DNA from: Arthrobacter globiformis
GTDB taxonomy: Bacteria; Actinomycetota; Actinomycetes; Actinomycetales; Micrococcaceae
Direction of reading: 5' to 3'
NCBI RefSeq assembly: GCF_030818015.1
Contig: NZ_JAUSZX010000001.1
Coordinates: forward strand, 3,348,001 to 3,412,000
DNA: 64,000 nt
The notes below the pieces were generated by a model. It worked only from the letters and a program-made list of their open reading frames with translations, did not search any database and was not told where the DNA came from. Numbering within the stretch: position 1 is the first letter of the stretch; each line of letters opens with the position of its first letter. Of the stretch, positions 1 through 7,348 are shown piece by piece. The translations under genes and the position numbers were made by a program.

Positions 1-35
1 TGGCGCTGCTGGCGCGCGGCTGGTCCCCGTCTGAG

Positions 36-81
36 TAGCAGTTCAGGGCGTTCCCAACCCCGGGAACGCCCTGAACTGCTA
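36..81. terminator. Long perfect hairpin, probable terminator
   Basis: Two 20-nt arms (36-55 and 62-81) pair perfectly around a 6-nt loop (AACCCC). There is no U-run on either side, as is common for actinobacterial terminators. It lies upstream of the first gene and probably ends a gene left of the window; its symmetry would let it work in both directions. Confidence 0.7.
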
Positions 82-133
82 TCTAGTTGGGAGGGGCGGG
101 AATATCCTGGCGCCGGAGACGTTGAGGCGAGTA

Positions 134-147
134 CATGCAAATGCATG
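134..147. promoter_or_regulatory. Palindrome upstream of the oxidoreductase-MarR pair, candidate MarR operator
   Basis: CATGCA-AA-TGCATG is a perfect 6+2+6 inverted repeat. It sits 9 nt before a -10-like TACACT (157-162), that is in the spacer or -35 zone of a possible promoter for the flavin oxidoreductase gene. MarR proteins bind short palindromes near their own operons, so the MarR protein encoded second in this operon is the natural candidate. The assignment is inferred from position and symmetry only. Confidence 0.4.
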
Positions 148-204
148 GAAATCGGGTACACTGTCAGCACAGGCCCGAACAACTCGGCGAACGGAAGGCT
201 CATC

Positions 205-1365
205 ATGCAGATCGGCGTATTCAGCGTCAGCGACATCACCCAGGACCCCACCACGGGCCGGACCCCCACCGAGCACGAGCGGATCAAGGCGTCCGTGGCG
301 ATCGCCAAGAAGGTCGAAGAAATCGGCATGGACGTCTACGCCCTCGGTGAGCACCACAACCGGCCGTTCTTCTCCTCCTCCCCCACCACCACGCTCGCGT
401 ACATCGCCGCCCAGACCGAGCGCATCACGCTGTCCACGGCCACCACGCTGATCACCACGAATGATCCGGTCAAGATCGCCGAGGACTTCGCCATGCTTCA
501 GCACCTGTCCGACGGCCGCGTGGACCTGGTGCTGGGCCGCGGCAACACGGCCCCGGTCTATCCCTGGTTCGGCAAGAACATCCAGGACGGGATCGAGCTC
601 GCCATCGAGAACTACAGCTTGCTGCGCAAGCTGTGGGACGAGGACACCGTCAACTGGTCCGGAAAGTTCCGCACGCCGCTGCAGAACTTCACCTCCACCC
701 CGCGCCCGCTCGACGGCGTGGCGCCCTTTGTATGGCATGGATCCATCCGCACGCCGCAGATTGCGGAGGTGGCGGCGTACTACGGTGACGGGTTCTTCGC
801 CAACAACATTTTCTGGCCCAAGGAGCACTACCAGCAGCTGATCGGCCTGTACCGCGAGCGCTACGAGCACTACGGCCACGGCAAGGCGGACCAGGCCATC
901 GTGGGGCTGGGCGGACAGTTCTTCATGCGGAAGAACTCGCAGGACGCCGTCAGGGAATTCCGGCCCTACTTCGACAACGCCCCCGTCTATGGCCACGGCC
1001 CGTCACTCGAGGACTTCACCTCGCAGACCCCGCTAACCGTCGGCAGCCCGCAGGAGGTCATCGAGAAGACCCTCTCGTTCCGCGAGTTCTTCGGCGACTA
1101 CCAGCGCCAGCTGTTCCTGATCGACCACGCCGGCCTGCCGCTGAAGACCGTCCTGGAGCAGCTGGACCTGTTCGGCGAGGAAGTCCTGCCGGTCCTGCGC
1201 AAGGAGTACGCGGAACGCACCCCCGCGCACATCCCGGCTCCGCCCACGCACGCCGGACGCGTCGCCGCACGGATCGCAGCCGAAGGCGCTGCAGGTGAGG
1301 GCGCTGCCCCGGACGCCGGGATCGGCCAGGACACAGCTGCCGTTCCCTCCCCGACGGAGGCGTGA
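205..1365 (+). CDS. LLM-class flavin-dependent oxidoreductase (luciferase-like monooxygenase)
   Basis: 386 aa bacterial luciferase-like TIM-barrel protein, expected to use FMNH2 or F420 on an unknown substrate in the cytoplasm. Family features include an N-terminal MQIGVFSV strand, a GEHHN motif near residue 48, LSDGRVDLVLGRG near 100, and a TPLTVGSPQEVIEKT segment typical of the C-terminal barrel half. The last ~35 residues are an Ala/Gly-rich low-complexity tail. ATG 205 is preferred over an in-frame ATG at 145 because GGAAGG lies 6-7 nt upstream and the protein then starts at the first barrel strand. It abuts a MarR gene (stop and start overlap), so the two are probably one operon. Confidence 0.9.
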   Translation: MQIGVFSVSDITQDPTTGRTPTEHERIKASVAIAKKVEEIGMDVYALGEHHNRPFFSSSPTTTLAYIAAQTERITLSTATTLITTNDPVKIAEDFAMLQHLSDGRVDLVLGRGNTAPVYPWFGKNIQDGIELAIENYSLLRKLWDEDTVNWSGKFRTPLQNFTSTPRPLDGVAPFVWHGSIRTPQIAEVAAYYGDGFFANNIFWPKEHYQQLIGLYRERYEHYGHGKADQAIVGLGGQFFMRKNSQDAVREFRPYFDNAPVYGHGPSLEDFTSQTPLTVGSPQEVIEKTLSFREFFGDYQRQLFLIDHAGLPLKTVLEQLDLFGEEVLPVLRKEYAERTPAHIPAPPTHAGRVAARIAAEGAAGEGAAPDAGIGQDTAAVPSPTEA

Positions 1366-1832
1366 TGACACCCCGGAATGCACCGGCGACGTCCGCCGTC
1401 CGGCTGGCCGCCGAAACCTGGGAGTCGCTGTTCCGCGCGCAGGTCGCCGTGATGCGGCGGCTGCAGTCCGGTCCTGCCTTCCGGAACCTGGCGGTCAACG
1501 AGTACGACGTGCTGTTCACGCTGTCGCGGTGCCCGTCAGGCTGGCTGCGGCTGAACGAACTGAACGACAACGTGCTCCTGAGCCAGTCCAGCCTGAGCAG
1601 GCTGGTGGACCGGCTGGAGAAGCGCGGCCTGGTGGAGCGCATGGCGGCCCCGGACGACGGCCGGGGTGTGCTGCTGAAGCTGACGGAGGAGGGCGCGGCG
1701 CTGCAGAAGGAAATCGGCCGGGAGCACGTGCGGGACATCGCCGAGCTTGTTGCCCCGGCGCTGACGGCGGCGGAGCAGCGGGAGCTGCTCCGCCTCACGG
1801 AGAAGCTGCGCGCGTCGCTGCCGTCCCGTTAG
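1365..1832 (+). CDS. MarR-family transcriptional regulator
   Basis: 155 aa winged helix-turn-helix protein. The segment from LAVNEYDVLFTLSRCP through LSQSSLSRLVDRLEKRGLVER to MAAPDDGRGVLLKLTEEG is the canonical MarR recognition helix and wing. ATG 1365 overlaps the preceding TGA by one base and has GGAGG 4 nt upstream; an in-frame GTG at 1362 is too close to that site. It probably senses a small phenolic or oxidant ligand and controls the upstream oxidoreductase and itself. The 134-147 palindrome is a candidate target. The ligand is unknown. Confidence 0.88.
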   Translation: MTPRNAPATSAVRLAAETWESLFRAQVAVMRRLQSGPAFRNLAVNEYDVLFTLSRCPSGWLRLNELNDNVLLSQSSLSRLVDRLEKRGLVERMAAPDDGRGVLLKLTEEGAALQKEIGREHVRDIAELVAPALTAAEQRELLRLTEKLRASLPSR

Positions 1833-1913
1833 CGGGACGGCCTGTGGCCCCGTGGTCGGGACGGCCGACGGCGGGACGCCAGACCCGCCGTCGCTCGCCT
1901 CCCCGCCCTGCGG

Positions 1914-2720
1914 TCAGCGGATGACGGCCAGTTTGTCCGGATCATCCGCCGGGAGGTCTCCGTTCACCGTGGCGGAGACCCTGATCTCCCGGAGGGAGAG
2001 GCTTCCGCCCACGGTGGACAGGAAGGCCGTGTCCGAGGAGTCGCGCCCGGCGGTGATCCGCAGCATGGCAGTCCTAGGCGCCAGGCCGGTGGGGTCGATC
2101 ACGTGCCAGGCCCCGTCAATGTGGGCCTCGGCCACGGCATGGAAATCCATCGGAGAAAGGCCCGGCGCATATACGGCCGCCAGGCGCGCAGGCACGTTCT
2201 TGGCACGCAGCAGCGAGATCGCCAGGTGCGCATAGTCGCGGCAGACGCCCCGCCGGTTCAGGAGGGTCTCCACGGCGCCGTCCGTCCCCCGGGAGGAGCC
2301 GCTGACGTAGCGCAGTTCGTTGAACACCCAGTTGCGTACGGCGTGCAGGAGTTCCTCGCCCTGGAGTCCGCCGAACTCGGCATAGGACGTGGGAAGCAGC
2401 CGGTCGGACTCGGCATATCGGCTGGGCCGGACATAGCGGATCAGCTCCATCAGGGAGGGCTCCTCAGGTTCCGCGAGGCCCGCAACCGTAGCCGAGTAAT
2501 CCACGGTGACCTCAGTGGGGTCAGCAAACTCCATGTAATGGAACCTGCCCCCGTGGTGGTCCGAAAGCTCAGTCAGAGGAACCTGTTCCCCGCCGGCCGT
2601 GACGCTGAGGTTCTCGTCCAAGGACGTGTAGCCGGCGTTCCTCGCCACGGAGATGGCCATCGCCACCTTGGTGTCGGCCACGGTCTTGAATACCAGGCGG
2701 GCAGCAACAGTTCGTTCCAT
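1914..2720 (-). CDS. Transglutaminase-like domain protein
   Basis: 268 aa. The N-terminal ~110 residues form a beta-rich bacterial transglutaminase N-domain, followed by a papain-like transglutaminase core. The predicted catalytic triad is Cys160 (RRGVCRDYAH), His194 (MDFHAVAEAH) and Asp209 (WHVIDPTG). No signal peptide is seen, so it is probably a cytoplasmic cysteine protease or amidase-like enzyme; the substrate is not predictable. The start has a GGAGA site 6 nt upstream. It stands alone, convergent with the MarR gene. Confidence 0.85.
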   Translation of the reverse strand: MERTVAARLVFKTVADTKVAMAISVARNAGYTSLDENLSVTAGGEQVPLTELSDHHGGRFHYMEFADPTEVTVDYSATVAGLAEPEEPSLMELIRYVRPSRYAESDRLLPTSYAEFGGLQGEELLHAVRNWVFNELRYVSGSSRGTDGAVETLLNRRGVCRDYAHLAISLLRAKNVPARLAAVYAPGLSPMDFHAVAEAHIDGAWHVIDPTGLAPRTAMLRITAGRDSSDTAFLSTVGGSLSLREIRVSATVNGDLPADDPDKLAVIR

Positions 2721-2790
2721 TGGTCTCCGGGGTGTGAGGCGGCGTCAGTCAGTCCCGGCTGCGGGCTGGGGTGTGCCGGAGGCAGCGGGA

Positions 2791-3579
2791 CTAGTTCTTG
2801 ATCTCCAGAGACATTAGCATCCGCTGGACGTTGGCGAATTCGGAGCCTTTGTTGACGTAGCCGGCGGCCTGGTCAAGGGTGTCGAAGGCCTTGGCCGGGG
2901 CCACCTTTTCATCCGGCGCGAACGCCTTCAGCGAGCGCACGTCGCTGAACGAGTAGTTCCCCTTGCCCGCCAGGCCCTTTACCACGTTCTGCAGCTGGCA
3001 TGCCTTGGAATCGGCGCCGCCCACCAGGTTGGTGATGCCGTAGGAGCCGAAGTAGCGGTAGCCCTGGATCACCCTGAACACCACGTGCGGATCGATGGTC
3101 CCCTGCCCGCCGCTGTGCGGCAGCTCCACGGGAACACTGCTGACGACGACGTAGGGCTTGCGGGCGGGAGCGGCGCAGCCCGCCGCGTTGGTATCGGGCA
3201 GGCCTGTTTGCAGCGTGGCCAGGTACGTGCCTTCGGCATCCTTGACCTCGACCTTCACGGCGCCGGGAAGGGTCCCCTTGTCAGGGTCAACCGCCTGGGC
3301 GATCCAATCCTGCGGCAGCTCGAAACTCACGGTCTTGGCAGGGTCGCTAAAGACCTTCCAGGCAGCTGCCGTGGCCCCGGCTGTCGAGGTGGCACCGGCC
3401 GAGGCCGTTGCGGAAGGGCCCGCGGAACCCGATGCCGGACCGGTCGCCGGGCTGGTGCCAGGCTCCGCGGTCCAGGCGGGCGCACCCTTGCCGTCGCTGC
3501 TGCAGCCAGCCACCAGTCCCGCCGTCAACAGTACGACGGCGGCGATGCCCCTACGTCCAGAAGCCGTGATCCCTGTCAT
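2791..3579 (-). CDS. Predicted secreted lipoprotein of unknown function
   Basis: 262 aa. A short positively charged N-terminus, a hydrophobic stretch (residues 12-25) and a lipobox LVAGC with Cys26 mark a type II signal peptide. A Pro/Ala/Ser/Thr-rich linker (~30-70) precedes a globular domain that begins with WKVFSDPAKTVSFELP and contains two more cysteines that could pair. It should sit on the outer face of the membrane. I recognise no catalytic motif. The start is supported by TAGGCT 6 nt upstream, which suggests a leaderless mRNA. Confidence 0.8.
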   Translation of the reverse strand: MTGITASGRRGIAAVVLLTAGLVAGCSSDGKGAPAWTAEPGTSPATGPASGSAGPSATASAGATSTAGATAAAWKVFSDPAKTVSFELPQDWIAQAVDPDKGTLPGAVKVEVKDAEGTYLATLQTGLPDTNAAGCAAPARKPYVVVSSVPVELPHSGGQGTIDPHVVFRVIQGYRYFGSYGITNLVGGADSKACQLQNVVKGLAGKGNYSFSDVRSLKAFAPDEKVAPAKAFDTLDQAAGYVNKGSEFANVQRMLMSLEIKN

Positions 3580-3585
3580 GGCTCC

Positions 3586-3591
3586 AGCCTA
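3586..3591 (-). promoter_or_regulatory. -10 element of lipoprotein gene (leaderless pattern)
   Basis: TAGGCT on the minus strand, separated by exactly 6 nt from the ATG at 3579. Transcription would start at or next to the start codon. Confidence 0.55.
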
Positions 3592-3684
3592 GCCGGGACG
3601 CCGGTCCCATCCCGGGGCTGCGCGCCAGCGTTTCGCGGTCTCCCTGTTCCCGGCGGCCTGGGCGGACGGGCATCACAAAGGGTC

Positions 3685-3690
3685 TAGGCT
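3685..3690 (+). promoter_or_regulatory. -10 element of DUF1684 gene (leaderless pattern)
   Basis: TAGGCT, 6 nt before ATG 3697. No Shine-Dalgarno sequence is present. Confidence 0.55.
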
Positions 3691-3696
3691 GAAGTC

Positions 3697-4362
3697 ATGG
3701 CCGAACATGAACTGGACCCAGCGGAGGAGACCCAGGCGAACATGTCCGCGCTCGACATTGCAGACTGGCGGCTGCGGACTTTCGCCCTCTACGACACCGT
3801 GCGCAAGATCGCCGCGGACAGCCCGGATGAGGCCCACGCCTACTGGCGCCAGGAGCGTGACCGCATGTTCGGCACCCATCCGGCGTCGGCCCTGACAGCC
3901 GAGGCCAAGGCGTCCTTCTACGGCCTCAAGACTGCCGACTACGACCCCATCTACCGCTTTTACGTCCCCCTGACCAAGGAGGGTGCCGGGCGGGAAATGA
4001 ACGTCGAAACAGGGACAGACGGTGTGGTCCGGTTTGTCCGCCTGGGAACCTTCGACCTGCCGGAATTGGGACAACTGGCCGTGTGGAAGCTGATGGGCTA
4101 CGGGGGCGGGATCTTCGTCCCGTTCCGGGACGCCACCGCTGGCCAGCCCGGCGGAAGCTACGGCGCGGGCCGTTACCTCCTGGACACCATCAAGGGCGCA
4201 TTCCATGGCGTCGTCCGCGGTTCGGGCCCGGAAGTCCAGTATGTGCTGGACTTCAACTTTGCCTACAACCCGTCGTGCGCCTACAACGAGGCCTGGGCCT
4301 GCCCGCTCGCCGGCCCGGCCAACCGGCTGGCTGTGGAGATCCCCGTCGGCGAGCTGTACTGA
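3697..4362 (+). CDS. DUF1684 domain-containing protein
   Basis: 221 aa cytoplasmic protein of the DUF1684 family. Hallmarks are an N-terminal helix with WRQERDRMFGTHPASAL, then FVPFRDATAGQPGGSYGAGRYL, and a C-terminal DFNFAYNPSCAYN with ACPLAGPANRL holding two conserved cysteines. The family has no established biochemical role. The gene lies 68 nt before a fumarylacetoacetase-family gene, which has its own promoter-like sequence. Confidence 0.85.
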   Translation: MAEHELDPAEETQANMSALDIADWRLRTFALYDTVRKIAADSPDEAHAYWRQERDRMFGTHPASALTAEAKASFYGLKTADYDPIYRFYVPLTKEGAGREMNVETGTDGVVRFVRLGTFDLPELGQLAVWKLMGYGGGIFVPFRDATAGQPGGSYGAGRYLLDTIKGAFHGVVRGSGPEVQYVLDFNFAYNPSCAYNEAWACPLAGPANRLAVEIPVGELY

Positions 4363-4403
4363 TGTCACGCAGTTCCGGACAGCACTGTCACGCAGTTCCG
4401 GAC
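4363..4403 (+). repeat. Two 18-bp direct repeats between DUF1684 and FAH genes
   Basis: TGTCACGCAGTTCCGGAC occurs at 4363-4380 and again, identical, at 4386-4403, with a 23-nt period. The first copy overlaps the DUF1684 stop codon. The repeats lie 16-56 nt upstream of the next gene's -10 hexamer, so they could be tandem activator or repressor sites, or a simple local duplication. Confidence 0.7.
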
Positions 4404-4418
4404 GGCTCGCCGGGCACC

Positions 4419-4424
4419 TACGAT
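4419..4424 (+). promoter_or_regulatory. -10 element of FAH-family gene (leaderless pattern)
   Basis: TACGAT, 6 nt before ATG 4431. Confidence 0.5.
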
Positions 4425-4430
4425 GGCTGA

Positions 4431-5309
4431 ATGACCCCAGCTCTCCCGCGGCGGATCGCCCGCGTCCGGCCCCTCGACCCTGCCTCGTCGTCGTCCCCAG
4501 ACATAGTGACAGAGACGGACTCAGACACGGCACAGCTTCCTGAACAGTTCTTCGTGGCCAATGACGCCGCGGACTTCGCCGGCCCCGCGGGACGGACATG
4601 GACGGTGGTGGAGTCCCCGTTTCCCGGTTCACGCGCCAACGCCGGCAGCGGCCACCGCAGAGGATGGGAGCCCGGGGCTGAGGTCTCCGAGGAGAGCTTC
4701 ACGTTCCTGGCTCCCAGCGTGCCGGCCAATGTCCTTGGAATGGCCCACAACACCGGGCAGGCCGGCCGGGACCTTCCCCCGCAGGCCTTCCACAAGGCCG
4801 CCACCAGCGTGATCGGGCCGGGCGAGGCAATTGAGCTGCCGGGCGGTATCGGACTGGTGGAGCCGGAGGCGGAACTTACCGTCGTCGTCGGCCGTACCGC
4901 GAAACACCTGACCCCCGACACCGCACGGACCGCCGTACTGGGCTACACCATCGGCAACGACGTCACCGCACGCTGGCGGCAGAAGTCGGATGAGCTGTGG
5001 CTGAGCGCCAAAAGCCAGGACACCTTCACGCCAGCCGGCCCCTGGATTGTCACCGGGCTGGACCACACGGACCTGCCCGTCGGCGTCGTCCACAACGGCA
5101 CCGAACTGCCCGCGGCAAGCACGGCCGGCTTGGGCTGGAAGGTGGACGAGATCCTCGTCTACCTGACGTCGTTCATGACCCTGCACCCCGGCGACCTGGT
5201 GCTCACCGGGTTCCCGGCCTCGAGCGCCGGCATCCAGCCGGGCGACACCGTCACCTGCCGGGTGGGCGGAATCGGCGAGCTCACCAACCCCGTCACGGCC
5301 GCTAGCTGA
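4431..5309 (+). CDS. Fumarylacetoacetate hydrolase (FAH) family protein
   Basis: 292 aa. The FAH fold starts near residue 95 and carries the acidic metal-binding cluster GLVEPEAELTVVVG (~141-154), GYTIGNDVTAR (~171-181, Asp ligand), KSQDTFTPAGPWIV and the terminal GFPASSAGIQPGDTV. Such enzymes cleave or decarboxylate beta-diketo acids in aromatic or sugar-acid breakdown; the substrate cannot be read from the sequence. The N-terminal ~40 residues are low complexity. The start is set by the TACGAT spacing. The 3' end overlaps the convergent cysteine desulfurase gene by 8 nt. Confidence 0.85.
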   Translation: MTPALPRRIARVRPLDPASSSSPDIVTETDSDTAQLPEQFFVANDAADFAGPAGRTWTVVESPFPGSRANAGSGHRRGWEPGAEVSEESFTFLAPSVPANVLGMAHNTGQAGRDLPPQAFHKAATSVIGPGEAIELPGGIGLVEPEAELTVVVGRTAKHLTPDTARTAVLGYTIGNDVTARWRQKSDELWLSAKSQDTFTPAGPWIVTGLDHTDLPVGVVHNGTELPAASTAGLGWKVDEILVYLTSFMTLHPGDLVLTGFPASSAGIQPGDTVTCRVGGIGELTNPVTAAS

Positions 5310-6468
5310 CCGGCACGCCGCCCAGGTTCCGGACACTTCCGACGGCGGACGCCACCGCCGCGGCGGCAGCCTCCAGGTCGGCGGCGGTCACCGACGAATC
5401 AAAGCTGAACCTCACGGCAGTCTGTGCCACCTCCGCTTCGATGCCGAGTGCCACCAGCACCGGTGACGGAGCATCCGATCCGGCCGCGCACGCCGAACCG
5501 CTGGAGCACACCACGCCCTGGCGCTCGAGTTCCAGGAGAACGGACTCCCCGCTGGTTCCCGGGAAGCAGAAGGACGCCACGGACGGCAGCCGTTCGGACG
5601 GATGGCCGGTCAGCAGGGCTCCGGGAACGCCGTTCATTACCGCGGCGATAAAGCGGTCGCGGAGGCCCGTGACGCGGGCCGCGAGCGCGGGCCGGTCGGC
5701 GTGCGCCAGGGTGAGGGCGGTGGCCAGGGCCACGGCGCCCGCAACGTTTTCGGTGCCGGACCGCCGGCCGCGTTCCTGGCCGCCGCCATGCACCAGCGGC
5801 TCGATGCGGGTCCGGCCCCGAACGAACAGGACTCCATTGCCCTTGGGCGCCCCGAGCTTGTGCCCGGAGATGCTCAGCGCGTCCACCCCGAGCGCCTTCA
5901 CGTCCAGCGGCAGCCAGCCCGCGGCCTGCACGGCGTCGGTGTGAAAGGGGATCCCCCGCCCTCTCGCCAAGGCCGCCAGCTCGGCCACCGGCTCGACGGT
6001 GCCCACCTCGTTGTTGGCGTACATGATGCTGACCAGCGCGGTTTCGTCCCGCAGCACCGCAGCGAGCGCCTCCGGAGTCACCATCCCGTTCCCGTCCACA
6101 GGCACGACGTCCACGGTGAAGCCGTGGAAGCGTTCGAGGTACCGCGCGGACTCCTCCACGGCGGGATGCTCGACGGCGCTGATCGCCACCCGGTTCAGCG
6201 TCGGGTCCGCGGCCTGCCGTGCCAGGGCAATACCCTTGACCGCGAGGTTGTCCGCCTCCGTGCCTCCCGACGTGAAGGCGATCTCCGCGGCCCTGCAGCC
6301 CAAAACCGCGGCCACAGTCTTGCGGGCATCCGCGAGCGCCCGCGCAGCCGAGTCCCCGAGCGAGTGGTGGCTTGACGGGTTGCCGAATTCGCCAGTGAGG
6401 TAGGGCCACATGGCCTCCAGCACATCCCGGCGGACGGGTGTTGTGGCTGCTGCGTCCAGGAAGATCAT
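5302..6468 (-). CDS. Cysteine desulfurase family protein (NifS/IscS-like)
   Basis: 388 aa PLP-dependent class V aminotransferase. The PLP lysine is Lys204 in SGHKLGAPKG, and the persulfide-forming cysteine is Cys327 in SSGSACAAGS. The TSGGTEADNLA phosphate-binding loop and the HTDAVQAAG region are also intact. It is the last gene of the nad operon, 7 nt after nadC. The likely role is supplying sulfur for the 4Fe-4S cluster of quinolinate synthase NadA; this is inferred from context and from similar NifS-nad linkages in other Gram-positives. Confidence 0.92.
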   Translation of the reverse strand: MIFLDAAATTPVRRDVLEAMWPYLTGEFGNPSSHHSLGDSAARALADARKTVAAVLGCRAAEIAFTSGGTEADNLAVKGIALARQAADPTLNRVAISAVEHPAVEESARYLERFHGFTVDVVPVDGNGMVTPEALAAVLRDETALVSIMYANNEVGTVEPVAELAALARGRGIPFHTDAVQAAGWLPLDVKALGVDALSISGHKLGAPKGNGVLFVRGRTRIEPLVHGGGQERGRRSGTENVAGAVALATALTLAHADRPALAARVTGLRDRFIAAVMNGVPGALLTGHPSERLPSVASFCFPGTSGESVLLELERQGVVCSSGSACAAGSDAPSPVLVALGIEAEVAQTAVRFSFDSSVTAADLEAAAAAVASAVGSVRNLGGVPVS

Positions 6469-6475
6469 GGTGCGT

Positions 6476-7348
6476 TCACCCCACTGTCAGTTCGACGTCC
6501 AGGCCAAGGTCCAGGGCCGTGACGCTGTGCGTCAGGGCGCCGACGGAAATGACGTCCACACCGGCGGCGGCGATGTCCGCCACCGTGCGGAGGTTGACGT
6601 TGCCGCTGGCTTCCACCAAGGCGCGCCCGGCGACCTGCCGGACACCGGCTCGGAGTTCCTCGAGGCCGAAGTTGTCCAGCATGATGGTGTCCACCCCGGC
6701 GGCCAGGACGGGTTCGATCTGGTCGGCGCTGTCCACCTCCACCTCGAAGTGCGTGGTGTGTCCCAGCTGGGCCTTCGCGTCGGCCAGCAGCGCAGTGAGC
6801 CGGGCCGGGTCTCCCCCGGTCATGACGGCCAGGTGGTTGTCCTTGGCCAGTACGGCGTCGGAAAGGCTGTAGCGGTGGTTGGCGCCGCCGCCGCAGCGGA
6901 CGGCGTACCGTTCCAGGACGCGCAGTCCGGGGGTGGTCTTGCGGGTGTCCGTGATGCGTGCCTTGGTGCCGGCGGCCAGAGCCACGAATTCCGCCGTCTT
7001 GGTGGCGATGGCGCTCATCCGCTGTGCCAGGTTCAGGCCGACTCGCTCGGCGAGCAGCACGCTTCGCGCCCGGCCGGTGACCCGGGCGAGTTTTGTTCCG
7101 GCCGCGAACGCCTCGCCGTCAGCCACGAGCAGCTCCACATGCGTGTCCGGGTCCACCATCAGCATGGCGTCACGGAACACGCTGCCGCCGCTGAAGACCC
7201 CCGGGACGCGGGCGTTGAGCACAGCGGTGGCGCTGGCCTCGGCCGGGATCAGCAGCTGCGAGGTTATGTCGCCGCTGGGCGCATCCTCCGCGAAGGCCCG
7301 CTCCAGGATCTCGCGGACGGGTGCTGCAGGGAGGGTCAGGCTAGTCAT
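6476..7348 (-). CDS. nadC: Nicotinate-nucleotide diphosphorylase (carboxylating), quinolinate phosphoribosyltransferase
   Basis: 290 aa. It converts quinolinate and PRPP to nicotinate mononucleotide, CO2 and pyrophosphate. Visible motifs are ERVGLNLAQRMSAIAT, TRKTTPGLRVLERYAVRCGG (substrate-binding Arg/Lys), HRYSLSDAVLAKDNH, EVEVDS and VDTIMLDNF, followed by EASGNVNLRTV. ATG 7348 overlaps the end of nadB by 8 nt, indicating translational coupling. A TTG six nt further upstream is possible but less likely. Confidence 0.96.
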   Translation of the reverse strand: MTSLTLPAAPVREILERAFAEDAPSGDITSQLLIPAEASATAVLNARVPGVFSGGSVFRDAMLMVDPDTHVELLVADGEAFAAGTKLARVTGRARSVLLAERVGLNLAQRMSAIATKTAEFVALAAGTKARITDTRKTTPGLRVLERYAVRCGGGANHRYSLSDAVLAKDNHLAVMTGGDPARLTALLADAKAQLGHTTHFEVEVDSADQIEPVLAAGVDTIMLDNFGLEELRAGVRQVAGRALVEASGNVNLRTVADIAAAGVDVISVGALTHSVTALDLGLDVELTVG

